From Ramazzottius varieornatus (taxonomy: Eukaryota; Tardigrada; Eutardigrada; Parachela; Ramazzottiidae), in assembly GCA_001949185.1 (NCBI GenBank), contig BDGG01000005.1:124001-188000 (forward strand): a stretch of 64,000 nt of DNA, in the 5' to 3' direction. A program made the translations under genes and the position numbers. The notes under the pieces are model-generated. The model had not been told where the DNA came from, made no database searches, and was given only the letters and a program-made list of their open reading frames with translations. Each line of letters starts with the position of its first letter. The stretch's first letter is position 1. Positions 21,218 to 36,224 of this stretch are shown one piece after another.

Positions 21218-23770
21218 ATGTTACGGAAGCAAGATGGGACTACAAAAGGCTTACCTCAAAAGCCTATAGAGCAGCCTGCCAGCAAGAATTATCCCGAAGG
21301 TGACGTTAGCAGCAAGTATTCCCAATATCCAGCTTCGAATCGACTTCATGCGTTAGCCCAACCTAAGAAATCATACGTCTATGATAATTCCAATGCTGCT
21401 ATCGCCGCCGCTCAGGTGCTGGCAGTGGCCAAGGCTCACGATCTGATAACAAGATCTGAACCCTTCAGATTTGAGAATCGTCCCGCATCGACTCTCAAAC
21501 CTGGACAAAAACACAAGGATGTGCCCAATAAGGACGCCGTACAGAAGGCAAAATCTGTCACATATGCACGATCGGGTGAAGCTTACCGTTCAACCATTTC
21601 ATCTACCATCTCGTCACTGGCCTCGCAGAAGAAGACATTTGATACGCGGCAGTCCCTCGAGTCCAAAGTCCAGGCGGTGTCTTCCAGTTCCCGAAATCTG
21701 CAGCAGAGCAAAACATCAGCGAAAATTCACTCAGCTCAACTGCGACGAATACTCACACCGATCCCTGCAGACGAGCCAGCCAATGTTCCCGTTGAAAGCA
21801 TCCCTACTCCAGCAATAAACCCTCCGAAGGCTGCAGAAGACTCCTTCCAGGTGAATCCGTCACGTGCCTCGCCAGACAATGCAGACAGGAACAGCGGTCG
21901 ACGGAATGGGACTATCGAAACGAATCCTCCAGTTCAGCACAATGCCTTTCCGGTGGAAATATTGGAGAAAGACCATCAGGCGGACCCAGGGGCGCCCCAC
22001 AGCGCAGCCCACGAGGCGGTGCAAAGTACCCCCGTTAGGCAGGCGGACCCAGTTGCTGAAGCCCAAAAACTTATCGAGCTGACGTCAGCAATGGTCAATC
22101 AGCCCATCGTTTACACTCCGCAGGACTTTCCAAGCACTGGCCTCAGCTTAGGTGACCAAAACGTGCATTCCTTAGAACTACGGCCATCAACAACAGGTTT
22201 CTCAGTGGACCAGGAAAAGAGCGCAAGAAGTCAGGCCTCAGCTCAAGGCACAAATGATGCGCAAGATACAACTAATCCTCCACTTAACGCCATCGACGCG
22301 ACGGTACATCCTGTTTGCCGGAGGTTCAACGAGCAGTCCTCGGAGAGAAGCAACGTCGCCCCGATCATCAAATATTACACCGACCAAGGTTTCCGTCCTC
22401 TTCTTTGTGCCTTCCGTAATTTCCAATGGCGCGACTTTGCTAATCGCGGAAAGTGGAACATGTTTTGGGGAAATGTAGCGAACGTTAGGAGTTTGTTCCA
22501 ACCTGGGCAAAGATATTATTTCAGTGACGACCAGCTGGCCAACCACTACCAGACATGCTACCAGCTGTCGAGAAAAGATAACATGACCAAGAACATCAAG
22601 AAGTATCGGAGCGAGTTGGCACATGCCAAGGACCCTCTAGGAAAAAAAGACCAACACGGACATTTCCATTACCTGGACCTTATAGCGCCCACCTATGTTC
22701 TACCGTTCGACTTCAACGCGTTCGTGGATGAGTTCAGGAAGAGTGCGGGACTTTATATCATCAAACCTTGCAGTGGATCTCAAGGGCAAGGTATACCTTA
22801 GTAAGTTATCAAACTCCTGCTACCGGAAGCTATGTCGTCAATTAGAACTGAATTGACGAATACACCTTTAGGTATCTTCCTGGTCAACCAGCTCGATCAG
22901 GCTAAACGTTGGCAGGAAAGAGCGCTGGCGGAGATCGCGCAGAGTGTGCAGGATAATGAGGCTTACCAAGGGTACCTCATTTCCCGGTACATCTCGAATC
23001 CGCTACTCATCAACGGAAAGAAGTTCGACCTCAGACTGTACGTCCTCATTACGTCCTTCAAACCATTGCGATGTTATTATTACAGACAAGGGTTCTGCCG
23101 GTTCTGCGCCACAAAGTACAGTCCGGACGGAAACAACATCGACGACAAGTTTGTAAGGTTCATCCGAACCCTTCGATTACCTTAATAAAAGTTATTTTTG
23201 CAGATGCATTTGACGAATGTAGCGGTACAGAAACAGAAGAAGGGATACAACCGGTCACACGGCAATAAGTGGAACATCACCGCTTTCCGGTTGTATATGG
23301 AACGAGTCTACGGACGAGGAAAGATCGACTCCCTGTTCGATAATATTTTCTGGATGATAGTTCAGTCTCTGAAAGCCGCGCAACCTTTGATGGACAATGA
23401 CAGGCACTGTTATGAAATGTACGGATACGACTGCCTGATTGATGCTAATCTGAAACCTTGGCTCCTGGAGATCAATGCGAGTCCGTCGCTGGAGGACTCC
23501 ACCCCAACGGACCGGATAATCAAAACGAACTTACTGATGGATACGATGAGGTTGGCCGTCTACGAACGCTGTCCGCAACTTCTTGGAATCAAAGAGAAAA
23601 GCATCGATGGTTCTGATATGCCTTTAGGAGATTACGAGATATTGTACCTGGAAGAAGTAACGCTGAAGAACGTCGTGGAGAAGAAGGCGGAAGAGAATGC
23701 TGGGCGCTATGGTCCTGTCACCGGGCCATCTAAATCTTCGAAGAAGCCGAGATGGAAGAACATTGTTTAG
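21218..23770 (+). CDS. TTLL9: Tubulin tyrosine ligase-like protein, TTLL9-type polyglutamylase
   Basis: An ATP-dependent ligase that adds glutamates to tubulin tails of axonemes. Three exons join in frame: 21218 to about 22791 (GSQGQG^IFLVNQ), about 22873-23153, and about 23203-23770. The TTL domain begins near residue 390 (FQWRDFANRGKWNMFWGNV). It has the nucleotide-binding run YIIKPCSGSQGQGIFLVNQL, then ISRYISNPLLINGKKFDLRL, the MHLTNVAVQK block and the metal/ATP site DANLKPWLLEINASPSLED. The block order and wording match TTLL9 better than TTLL1 or TTLL4 by my recollection of the family. The first roughly 390 residues are Ser/Pro/Gln-rich with no domain I know, and are not usual for TTLL9. 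The assignment to TTLL9 rather than another TTLL is inference. Confidence 0.88.
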
Positions 23771-25019
23771 CCTCACGCCGCACGCATTTTGTTGGCAGGT
23801 CCTTCTAATAATAACTATTCCAAGTATAATTGTTTTAAGGATGTGCGCTTGTCTGCTGGTCTAGAGGTTAGGTTCTTGAGCCCCAAAGCTTTCTTGCTTT
23901 TCCGGACTTTTGTCCCTATCCAGTATCCAGTATTCCAGTGTGCACAAAATTAAGTGTACGAAGGTAGGGTTCCGACAAATCGCTTGCTCTTAACCTATAA
24001 TATCCCGAGCATGGTGGGACGCAGAGTGCGGAAAAGACGCAAGCAGAGGGGTCGGGCCCCTCCCGAAAATTTACTAGCCAGTAACTACACTGGAATTATT
24101 TTGTTGTGGTTTTCATTTGGGGAGTTTCAAGTTTGTGAGATTTGTCTCTGGTGAGTCTGTTCTAGATCTTGAATTCAGGTAGTCTGACCGTAGTCAGATA
24201 TTTTCTGGTCATACGGATGTACTGGACACCACTGGAGGAGCAAACATCAGACAGCACTGGCTATCTTAGCTGGAGTGCAACATCATCGTCCTCGTGCAGC
24301 GTGTTTGCGAAACAGGTTGGAATGGCCTTAGGCTGACATTCCTCATGGTGGTGGCGATAGCGGAAAATTTGGTAAACATCTCTCCGTTACGTTCCATGGC
24401 CTCCTTTCTCGTTGCAGGTGGTGTTCCGTCGGATAGTGCCTTGCCCTGGGAAAACACCTGCCATTTGTGCGCTTGCGTAGACAGAAATAAGAAGTCCGAT
24501 TGACTGCACGTGCGTATGCTAGGGAAGGTATCGGAAGCTGAATTGTTAACTCTACCGGTAAACATCTTGGCTAACACGTTGCAATCGATCGAGCTGTTCT
24601 ACCGCTACTGGACTATGCAATCACCTCCGCACCATCAAAGATTGAAGTCGGTAAATCAACCTTTGGACCTGGATGCAGTGTTCACTCGCGGAAACCCTCA
24701 ACTATCGATACCAACTTCCGGTGGGTAATTACATCACCGCGGGGTATATGAATCGAATCCGAATACTTTCAGCGCTTTCATACTATGCTCATTAACTCCA
24801 TTATTCTGTTTTTTCCAGCTGATTGTCGGCCTGCGAGCGGAGACTGCGCTGTTTTCTTCGAGGCTTCGACGAGGACTATACGGGAACCGAAGTTTGTTTG
24901 CAGTAGCCGGAAGTCCTCTTGCGATCAGTAAGACAGCGATGGTTTCTTTATGTACATACGATCATGATGGTATTCCGCTATGAAGACAGATGTAAGTCGT
25001 GTTCGGACTTGTCTCGATC
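23771..25019. other. Intergenic, TTLL9-like to ERMP1-like
   Basis: 1.25 kb with no coding exon I can support. Upstream of 25020 there may be 5' untranslated exons of the next gene. GTAAG-like donors occur (for example near 24992) but no upstream start could be tied in. Confidence 0.45.
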
Positions 25020-28000
25020 ATGAATGGAGTAGGAGTGCGGAAGCGCGGTGTAGCTGACGATGGCTTCGACCAAGACAGGAGAACCGGCGGACAGCGCGTA
25101 TCGACGACCACCGCGGGAGACGAGAAGGACAAGAACAGATGGACGGCAGAAGATGCGGCTTCGCAAGGGAACATGCTAGGATGGCTTCAGTGGTTAATAT
25201 TAGGAGCATACATAGGGACTGTCATCTACCTGATCCAGACAGTATCCCAACAACTACCTCGGCCCTGGCCCAGCTCGGAGCATGGAGATCTGCGCGACAT
25301 GAGCAAATTTTCGGAAGATCGAGCTATGCAGCACCTCTTAGTTCTGACCAGCTTTCGGCCGCGAACCGTCGGTACTGACGGGAATGACAAGTTTGCCGCG
25401 AACTACTTCTACAAGGAAGCACAAGCTATCAAGAAGAAGGCGGCCCAGCTTCACGATATCGATATCGATCACCAAATCGTTTCCGGTTCTTTCCGCTTGG
25501 CCTTTCTCGGAGGTAAGTTGCTGATGATCGCTCTTCGGTACTCTTTCGTTGTCGCTGGTGTGGTGAAAAGTGTCTGTTGTCAATAGGGTTTAACAGTGTG
25601 TATCGAAATGTGCACAACATACTAGTACGAGTCAGTCCACGGAACGTCGAAACGAATCGGACATTGCTAGTGAACTGTCACTTCGACGCAGCAATTGGTG
25701 TGGATGGGGCGAGTGATGATCTGAGCCAGTGTGTTATCATGCTAGATACCCTGGCCGTGCTGGCGCGACGAGGAGCTCTTCCGGGCCGTATTTTGTTCCT
25801 GTTCAACGGAGCCGAAGAAAGTATCCTACAGGTGAGTCCACACGCCAAATATAACTCCTGTCGTGGTCTCTGTTGGTTCTCGACTGCAGCCTGTGATCGA
25901 TTTCAGGCAAGTCACGGATTTGTAACCCAGCATCCGTGGGCGAAGGAAGTGACTGCGTTCGTCAACCTGGAAGCGGCGGGAAGTGGCGGTCGTGATGTTT
26001 TGTTTCAGACAGGTAAGTAATATCACTGCTTTGCGCCAACGCTGTTACTGAATCAAACTGGAGCGTTGGACAAGTACACGTAAACGTCACAATTATGGTG
26101 GTAATTTCTAGGACCAAAGCATCCTTGGCTAGTGCGAGCTTATGCGCGTGTGCCTTACCCGTGTGGTAATTCGGTGGGTGAGGAAATATTCCAAAGTGGA
26201 GCGATTCCGAGTGATACTGATTTCCGGATCTTTCGTGATCACGGACATATTCCCGGTAAACATATGATTTCATGAATTTCGAAAACGGGAGACACGATAT
26301 CGCATCGGATGGTCCGTTCTCCAGGTGTGGACATTGCTTTTGTCGAGAACGGATATGTCTACCATACGCACTATGACCAGGTTGACCAGATCTACCCCGG
26401 CACACTTCAACGCGCCGGAGAAAACTTGTTGGCCCTCTTGTACGGTATGGTCACTTCAGCGGAATTCCAGGACCTAGGTAAACCTTCGCCGAAGACTTCT
26501 TTATGGTTGATATGTTATGTTTCAAGATTTAACAATCAAGTTGAGTCAGTTGAATACTCATTCCTTTGCTGCTTCATAGAGAACTGCAAGGACTGTGCTA
26601 CGGACAGTGCAGTCTACTTCGACTTCATCGGCCTGGCTTTCATCATGTACTCCCACACCAGCGGAATCATTGCGAACTACTTCTTCGCTATAGCTGCTAC
26701 CTTCATCATCCTGCTCGAGATGCTTTACCAGTTCAAAAACTGTCCCGGTAATCATTCTTGTTCATACCACGTTTCGTTTTCGGCTTGAGCCTTGTACCGT
26801 ACGAACGTTGGCTGGCGAGCCTCGTACCGTACGAATGTTCGTTTTGTGTTTCAGTTTACCTGTCACGAAAAGATGCCGTCAGCGCGATGATATTCAGCTT
26901 CCTGCTCGTGCTCTGCTCCATAATAGTGCCGGTGAGCATGACAGCGCTGCTGGCATACTTGCTTAGCATGGTGGCACCAATGTCTTGGTTTTCCCGAACG
27001 TACTTGACATTCTTCCTGTACGCTCTTCCCACCATCGCTGTGTCGTTCGCCCTTCATTGGGTCGCTTCACATACACGCCTTATGGTGAATTCTGTCTTTA
27101 TGTGATCCGCACTTTTAGATGGTTTAGCGTAACGGTCTTTTGTCTGGCAGATGCGCATCCCGGTCCAAATGCGAGAAAGCATCGTCTACCACGCGGTCGG
27201 TCTCATATGGATCGTTCTTCTGGTGGGAACAACGTTAAAAGGACTGAATTCGGCATTTTTGCCAATGTTGTTCGTGGCAGCGCCAATCCCTGTTCGGTTC
27301 ATCTGGCTAACTCTACAGCCTCTCACTCGACACGGTAAGTAACGGAAGCTGTCTTTTCTCCGTAACGTTTCCTGCATTTTTATCATTTGTTGCAGATTTG
27401 GTGGCGTTTCTGACGACGCATATGACAAGTTACAGTATTTCCAGTATTTTCGCCTTGTATCAACTGATATCCGTGGTGAAAGTGTTCTTGCCAATGTTTG
27501 GTCGGACCGGTTCCGAAGTCAATCCCGATGTCTTACTGGCGGTCATAGTCAGCTCCGGAGTTATGTCCATCCTCAGCTACTACGTAAGTCCCTGTAATCT
27601 CGTAATAGCGTCAATCTAAAATTGCGCTCGATCTCGACCTCGACGCATATGTCCTTTCTTGGAAGGTAGACCAGTTTGATCCACGTAACGAAGCGACAAA
27701 CGGTGCTGCGTATTAGCCAGCTCTGTGCCTTGCTGACGCTGATCACAGTCTTGACGGTGTCCCTAACATCCATGGGCTTTCCATACAGCTCGCCACCTGA
27801 TCGCATCGCTCCGAAGAGAATGATTGTTCAGGTAGCGCCGTAACCACTGTCTATGCATTAAACAGGTGGTTCGACGTGTATTTCCTTCTTGTAGCATCTG
27901 CATCGGGAAGAGTTCAATCTGAAGAACGAGCAGATCATCCACGAAAATGCTCTATGGATCGTTCCGTTGGACTTCACCGGACTTCAGCCAGTCCCTTTGG

Positions 28001-28825
28001 CTGATATCATCTCACTGACCGGTGCTACGAAGCCCGACTGCGACAGCAAGTTATACTGCGGTCTTCCGTTCATCTATCCCGTAATGAACATGCTTAAGTA
28101 AGATCGCAACTGTAGCTTACGTTTGAGACCATGTCTTGGTATCACGAGTGCTCAAGACTATCACTATTTTGACAGACAACACCTCGTCGTACCAATAAAA
28201 GACGAGCCGCGTCTTCCCCACCACCCGCTGTTGAAGAAAACTGACGACCAAGTCCTTGTATCGGATGATCAGTCTCTTGTCCAGACTCGTCGCTTGACTT
28301 TTGTAACCCAATGTACATTTGCAAATGACCAAGTAATGTTTAGTTTGATGGTTTGTGACCTGGTACTAATCGGTATTTATTCTTCATCAGTGGTGGACCA
28401 CAGTAACATCCACATGTCCCCGGCAGAAGGGTGCGAGTTGCGTGGATGGAACCTGACGCAAGCTGAACCTATGCAAGGACCAACGTGGCACAACAGGACC
28501 ACATACTTTGTCTTCTTAGTATCCGGTTACGATGCGAAAGGACCGATGTACGAAAAAACATTTCACGTGGACATATCGGTAGGTGAAAGATTGGTCGCCC
28601 ACACAAAAATCTGCATGCATCACATGTGACTGTTTATAGTGCCCGAAAACGGCGTCCAGAGCGACGGACCCGGTGGCAGATGACCGTTTGGAAATCTTGA
28701 CCATCACTGTAATCAATCATTTTCTAACCATGACCAGTCCAGTACTGGACAAGATAACCCAACAGTTGCCTTCTTGGCTGGCTCCCATAACCTGGCTCAA
28801 CTCAATCCAGACATATTCGTTTTGA
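25020..28825 (+). CDS. ERMP1: ERMP1-like endoplasmic reticulum M28 metallopeptidase
   Basis: A membrane-bound zinc aminopeptidase-type enzyme of the ER (family M28). ATG 25020 starts a basic cytosolic segment followed by one membrane helix ([20 protein letters not shown]). The luminal peptidase domain shows the two-zinc ligands in order: NCHFDAA (H-x-D), GASDD, the catalytic NGAEES, then NLEAAGSGG and the final histidine in [14 protein letters not shown]. Exons join in frame at 25512/25587, 25831/25907, about 26011/26112 and so on. After the peptidase domain come several membrane-helix exons (about 26.58-27.8 kb), then a C-terminal luminal region with N-glycosylation-type sites (WNLTQ, HNRTTYF). 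The last exon (about 28640-28825) ends IQTYSF and TGA. Layout and length match animal ERMP1; the in vivo substrate is not predictable. Confidence 0.87.
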
Positions 28826-29380
28826 TAGAGAACCCTATTTTTTTACAGTTTTCATCTAAATCCAAAACCGTCCATTCCTTGTTTTAAGCGTTAGCGCCCT
28901 CTGGGGCTTTGTTTATTGTTGATCGATGCACTTTTTGTGTCGCTTGTTTCGGTTAGAGTCCTGTTAGAACGTAAATTTTTTAACTGAAATTTCTCGTGTG
29001 TCAAAACACATGTAAATCTTTCGAAACAGACTCGCACATCCAACCTACCACCAAAATTTGGGAGCTCTTCCAGTCTGCGATATCAAGACTTTCGAGAATA
29101 CTTTTGAGTGTGGCCCTCTCAAAAGCAGCGCCGTCTGCCCAGGTCCTAAATTTCCGATTTGAGGTCAGTAGATCCAGATAACGGAACTCAGTGCGGGAAG
29201 TGATGTTTATCTTCTGCTGTGAGCTCATGGATACTTTATTTACGGTTTGAACTCGAAAGCCGATAAGCGAAGGCGAGAAACTGCCACATGTGGCTTCTTG
29301 CTCTGAATGTACGCGCACAGTTGAATCTTCGGATGATCGCTGCTGTGTTCCGGGGGTTTCGATAAGTTGAGCTGGACGAA
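28826..29380. other. Intergenic, ERMP1-like to imidazolonepropionase
   Basis: About 550 bp, T-rich in its first half, with no coding exon seen. It should hold the ERMP1-like 3' end and the promoter of the next gene. Confidence 0.45.
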
Positions 29381-31142
29381 ATGGCCGACTCAACAAGTTC
29401 CACAACCGCGTATTCGAAGCCGTTCAAGCTGTTAGTTCGATCAGCTGAGCAGGTTGTCCAGGTGGTAAACAATGGCGCAAAAGTGCTTAGGGGAAATGAG
29501 ATGAAATCCTTGGCTGTTCTGGAATCTCGCCTGCCAAAAGATGCTAACCGGCGGGATGGTCTGAGCGTCGTGGTCGATAGGTACATGGACTTTTTCCATT
29601 CTATATATAGAACGAGAAAGAAAGTTTTGTGTTTTGTTGTAGGACGGGTAATATTCACGATATTGGGTACGATTCTGACTTGGACGGCAAGTACACCGAG
29701 CAGGATTTCGACCATATTGTGGATGCTACTGGCCAATGCGTTATACCTGGTCTCATCGATGGCCATACTCATCCCGTCTGGGCCGGGGATCGCGTCAATG
29801 AGTTTTCCATGAAGGTAAGTATCCCCTCATTACTTTGCACGGGTTGGTATAGCCACTGAAATTTCTGCTGGTGGTAGTTAGCAGGAGCGACGTACATGGA
29901 CATACACAAGGCTGGTGGCGGCATCTACAGCACGGTAACAAGCACTCATCTGGCAACCGAAGAGCAGCTCTACAGTTCCCTTGTGCAACGACTACAGACC
30001 ATGCTGCAAAACGGATCGACCACGGTCAGTCATATCATCTAATGAAAAGGTGCCTGTACTTGGTTTACGTTGTCTCTGTTGCAGATAGAAGCCAAGAGCG
30101 GGTACGGGCTGGACTTGGAAAACGAACTGAAGATTCTTCGAGTGCTTCATCGTGCTCAGAAAGAAGGGCCCTGGAATCTTAGTATAACTTACTGTGGAGC
30201 CCATGCTGTTCCAAAGTAAAAAACTTGTAGCACTTCCGGGGCTGCTTTGAGTATGCGAGGTGATTATGCTTCGACTTTAGGGGCAGTTCGGCTGAAGTGG
30301 CAGTGAAAGACATCGTTGAGCACCACCTGAATGCAGTTATGGAGGAAACGAAAGCTGGGCGGCTCACTGTGGACAACGTGGATGTCTTTTGCGAAACGGG
30401 AGTTTTCACGGTGGAACAAGCGAAAGCCATCTTGCGGAAGGGACAATCCTTCGGCCTGAACGCTAACTTTCATGCCGAAGAGCTATCGTATTTGGGGGGA
30501 GCAGAGGTGATAGGGATTTCCCTTCGGACTGTTATCTGGAAATGATGCTCAGATTGCTCTTTAGCAGTGTTTGGTTTTCCCTAGATGGGGGCTGCCATAG
30601 GATCCAAAGCTATTAGCCATCTGGAATACATAAGTCCGGAAGGTATCGCTGCCATAGCACAAAGTGGGACCGTCGCGACCCTGCTGCCCACCACGGCCTT
30701 CCAGATGCGCTTACCGGCTCCACCGGTTCGTCGAATGATTGAGCAGGGCGTAGCTGTGGCTATTGGAAGCGACTTCAACCCCAACGCCCACTGCTTGTCC
30801 ATGGTAAGTTCATCCAATGTCCCGTCATACCTATATCAGACTTTGAGAAACCGCCGTCATATTGAGACATGTCCTGTTTCGTAGCCCGTCGTCATGTACC
30901 TGGCTGCGGTCACATTCCACATGTCTCTAGAAGAGGTCTTGGCTGCATCGACCATCAACGCAGCCGCTTCTCTGAATCTTGCGGACTCTCGCGGTTCTTT
31001 GGAAATCGGAAAAGTGGCAGACATGGTCTTGATCGACTCTCCATCGTGGGAACACCTGATTTATCAGCTTGGAAACGCCACCAAACTCATATCCACCGTC
31101 ATCAGCAAAGGCTTTGTGGTGCGTGCCCGAAAGAAAGAGTAA
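29381..31142 (+). CDS. AMDHD1: Imidazolonepropionase (histidine degradation)
   Basis: Hydrolyses 4-imidazolone-5-propanoate to N-formimino-L-glutamate, the third step of histidine breakdown, in the cytosol. About seven exons join in frame from ATG 29381 to TAA before 31143. The amidohydrolase fold is clear: CVIPGLIDGHTHPVWAGDR holds the metal-binding H-x-H, followed by AGATYMDIHKAGGGIYSTV, TIEAKSGYGLDLENELKILR, the NFHAEELSYLGGAE block, AISHLEYIS and the late metal-site aspartate in AIGSDFNPNAHCLSM. The C-terminus (LEIGKVADMVLID) is typical of the family. The total is about 430 residues, the usual length. It lies 3 kb from another amino-acid catabolic gene (4-hydroxyphenylpyruvate dioxygenase), probably by chance. 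Confidence 0.93.
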
Positions 31143-32478
31143 AAACTGTTCACCAGCTCTGTGCTTAAGGACCTCAGGTACTTCTAGCGTCCATTTCTGT
31201 CTCTGCTCATCTCTGCTCAATTCGGCCTCGCTTTCGAATCGTGCGAAAGCCTCGGAAGGAGGAAACTGTTCAGTTTGTCTGCTTCATACGGGAGGCTGCG
31301 GTACTAAATCAACGCCATCATGATACCCTATGGCTGTAACTCTGTGAGCACGCCACAGTACCGAATGACAACTCCGCCTAAAACTGCGTATGCTTGGCAC
31401 CACGTACTAAGCATCGCACAGTCGAGCGAACCGATCGATATTGCGCTGCGTAATATTTCCTTATTTGGAGCACGGATTTCCACCACACAGTAAGAGCCAG
31501 CTAGAAGGTACCTCCAGTAACCTCCTTGTACCGTAACTGCTGGTATGACCATCACCGAACTATTTTCTGCTTTCAGGTAACTAAAAACATGCAAAGTCGC
31601 TTGTTCAAGATCACTCGAGGCTGCAAGTCGGAACACAAGGCAAGGGTTTGCGGAGAGACTAGGGTCTCAGTTCGACCATCGTGCTCATCGAAGTGTGCTC
31701 ATCGAAGCTCCCTGGCCGTTATCAGCACTTGCGACAACCAGATGCGCAAGCCAGTGTTGATGTATTCGTGACGTGGTCGTAAAGGAGGATCTTCTGAACG
31801 GCTCAGGCAGAGCGCGGCGGCGATTAGAGTACTCCCATATAATTTTAAAGTCTGTCGTTCCCACTGGGGCTGTGCAGCCGAGGCACGTACAGTCGCTTCT
31901 AAAGTTTAGGCGGCATACATATGGAAGCGTGGGATGTTGCGCCGTACTGTTCAGTGAAAGACCCGAGAACGCGTACGTAACTTGACTCTTCCGCGACAAC
32001 CGGTTATGCTAAAAATGTGCATGACGATGTCTGCGAGTTGCTTTCTAATGCATCGAATATCGCTGAGCAAAACACATAAGTCTGAATAGCACATGTTGTG
32101 CGTGCTTCGCTGCTCGTCAATCGTCGTAGCTGTCTTTCCAAAAGGGAAACTTTGCAGCTGCTGGGATTTCGACCTGCATTTGTGCTTCACGTCAGCGTAT
32201 TCCCACATGATCGGGAACCTTTCTGTGCCGGGATTCGAACCCTAAAGCTGAGGGACGACTCGGCTTCTTCGAGAAACCTCCGTGGTAAGCTTGGTCCTCA
32301 CCGTACAATATGCGAATTACGGGCCTGATATCGAGTATGCTGTGCTTCGCCCAGTGCTATGAATAACTACTTGCGCTGTCCCGCATCATCTTGCATCTTG
32401 CTTGATTCGCTCTGTCTTTCTAGTGAGGCGGAGCAGCAAACATTCTAAAATCACTTGAGAAGTAGTGGACCGGACAAA
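31143..32478. other. Intergenic, imidazolonepropionase to MARVEL-like gene
   Basis: 1.3 kb. Open frames here (for example minus 31328-31636) have no recognisable domain or splice partner. A tRNA-like B-box (TTCGAATCC on the minus strand, about 32227-32235) is present, but no folded tRNA surrounds it. Confidence 0.45.
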
Positions 32479-33493
32479 ATGGCGTATCTGAGCTTCCTGA
32501 TGTCCAGGACTGGTATCATCAAGCTGCTTGAGACGGTGAGTGCTGTGATACTCTTCCACAGCCGATGAGTATTCCCCTCCAAATCTCCTCATCTATATCA
32601 CCATGTGGGCGTCCGTCGACCACTCATTCAGCAAATTTAAGATGATTTTTATTTTCAGATAGTGGGAATTATCACTTTGGCTCTGGTCGTACATTATGGT
32701 CTCCAAGTCGTACAGTATTCCGATATCCTCCCGGCATCGACGTTCCTCCTGGCAGTAGTTAGCGCAGGCCTGCTGATTTCATTCATCGAGCTGGTCACAT
32801 TCTTCTATGACGATGAGACAAGATACGGCGTTCGCAGGAGTCTCTTCGTATGTACTTCCTCGTTCATCATAAGGAAAGAGTGAAAGACGCTATGCGACTG
32901 TAGTGAAAAGAAAACAGAAAAAGTAATTGTGAACGTTGTTTTTCCTGCAGGAAGTGTTCTTTTGTTTTGCCGCCACCGCTCTATGGCTCGCTGCCGCCTG
33001 TACCATGGCTTACTTTGTCCATACCAGGGCGTACGAGCACTACAAGAGTACCAACCAACAGTTCGACATCTATCCCGGCTTAATCGGCGCTACGGTACGA
33101 AACACGTGTTGAGCTGCTAGATTTTAGATAGTTTTTCCAGGGCAGAAACTGGGACCGGGGCAAATGAACTAGACCATAATCTCAAGTGGCGCAGGCTTTC
33201 GTTGTTGTTGGCCGAGAATGTGCGCCACTGGGGAAATCTACCGGGTGCGAATCATTTGCTCACCTGCCAGTTGCCAAAGTCCGTTAGCTATGCCCCGCTT
33301 AATAATGAGCTGTGGAATTGCTAACACGAATATCGATCCTAATAAGATGACAGTCAAGTTAAATTTTTTTCTTTAGATTTTTGCCTTCATTGGTGCGTTG
33401 TTGTACCTGATCGATTCGATCTTCGCGTACTCGGACATGAAGGGAACTGTTACCGGTGGACCAAGATATCTAGAGTCGGTGGTGTACAAGTAG
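32479..33493 (+). CDS. Four-helix MARVEL-like membrane protein
   Basis: A small tetraspan protein of about 165 residues. Four exons join in frame: ATG 32479 to ACG (MAYLSFLMSRTGIIKLLET), about 32660-32848, about 32951-33093, and about 33377 to TAG 33491-33493. Four hydrophobic helices are visible: IVGIITLALVVHYGL, FLLAVVSAGLLISFIELVTF, VFFCFAATALWLAACTMAYF and IFAFIGALLYLIDSIFAY. The charged residues before helix 3 and the spacing resemble MARVEL-domain proteins of vesicle and junction membranes. No longer cytosolic tail is present, so a synaptogyrin is less likely. Family placement is inference from topology; the exact orthologue is unknown. Intron 3 carries hairpin copy 7. Confidence 0.7.
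33141..33275. repeat. GTGGCGCAC hairpin family, copy 7
   Basis: Intron 3 of the MARVEL-like gene. Inner arms CTCAAGTGGCGCAG and TGTGCGCCACTGG, loop TTGTTGTTGGCCGAG. Outer arms GCAAATGA (33160-33167) and TCATTTGC (33252-33259), with further complementary GGCA..ACTGG / CCAGTTGCC outside. Confidence 0.8.
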
Positions 33494-34211
33494 ACGAGTG
33501 GAATGTGAAGGTCCACAACGGATTAACGTCCTGGTCCATCCTAAAGCACCGCACTAATCCAGTTATGAGCTTGTTGAATCTCTTTTGATGCATTTTTGTA
33601 CCCTTTCAATCACCTTGGCTAACTTTATTTCTCCGCTAATCAATCTCTGCTCCAAAACCTTCGATAATCTATGTGGTTGAGAAATTAATGCTTTAACGAT
33701 ATTCGTGGCACCAACCGGCTATGTACTTCACGCCACAGGGTTCGTGCGAGAACGGTCAAGTAAACGAAGACTCACACATAAGGAACTAAGTTAGTCCTGC
33801 GCATTAGAACACAACAAGTACGGAATGGATGAGTCTGCGCTAATGGCAGACATGTGATTTTCTGATAACTGGCATTGGTGATCTAATTTGTTTGCAGATA
33901 GCCGATTAGATTCTTGTGGTGATACCAGAAAACTTCTTCTGGTGCCTTGGCATTATATGCACATACAAGCCCACAGCATGACTCGGCACATTCAACGCTG
34001 TAGTAGCCGAGGTCTCTAGAAACTTTTACTTTTATTTCTGTAGACACAGACTCTCCCTTTATTCACCCATAACGCCAATTTCTACCGATATAGCTGCAGG
34101 ACGAAGCTGTCCGCGAACTCTAAATTTGACGACCCCCCAATTTACTTGCGATATTTCTGCCCTTTATCAACGTCCTCACAGATTCGAATTACTGAAAAGA
34201 GCAACGTCAAA
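33494..34211. other. Intergenic, MARVEL-like gene to HPD
   Basis: About 0.7 kb of AT-richer DNA without a supportable exon or repeat. It should contain the HPD promoter. Confidence 0.45.

Positions 34212-36224
<2,013 letters not shown>

Noticed and set aside
26785-26845. Direct repeat of GTACCGTACGAA in an ERMP1 intron
   Set aside because: Two units only, about 36 bp apart; a small local duplication with no further support.
31328-31636. 102-codon minus-strand frame in the intergenic region
   Set aside because: No family resemblance and no neighbouring exons with matching phase.
32215-32290. tRNA-like B-box TTCGAATCC on the minus strand
   Set aside because: No matching A-box, anticodon stem or acceptor stem around it; at most a decayed tRNA-derived repeat.
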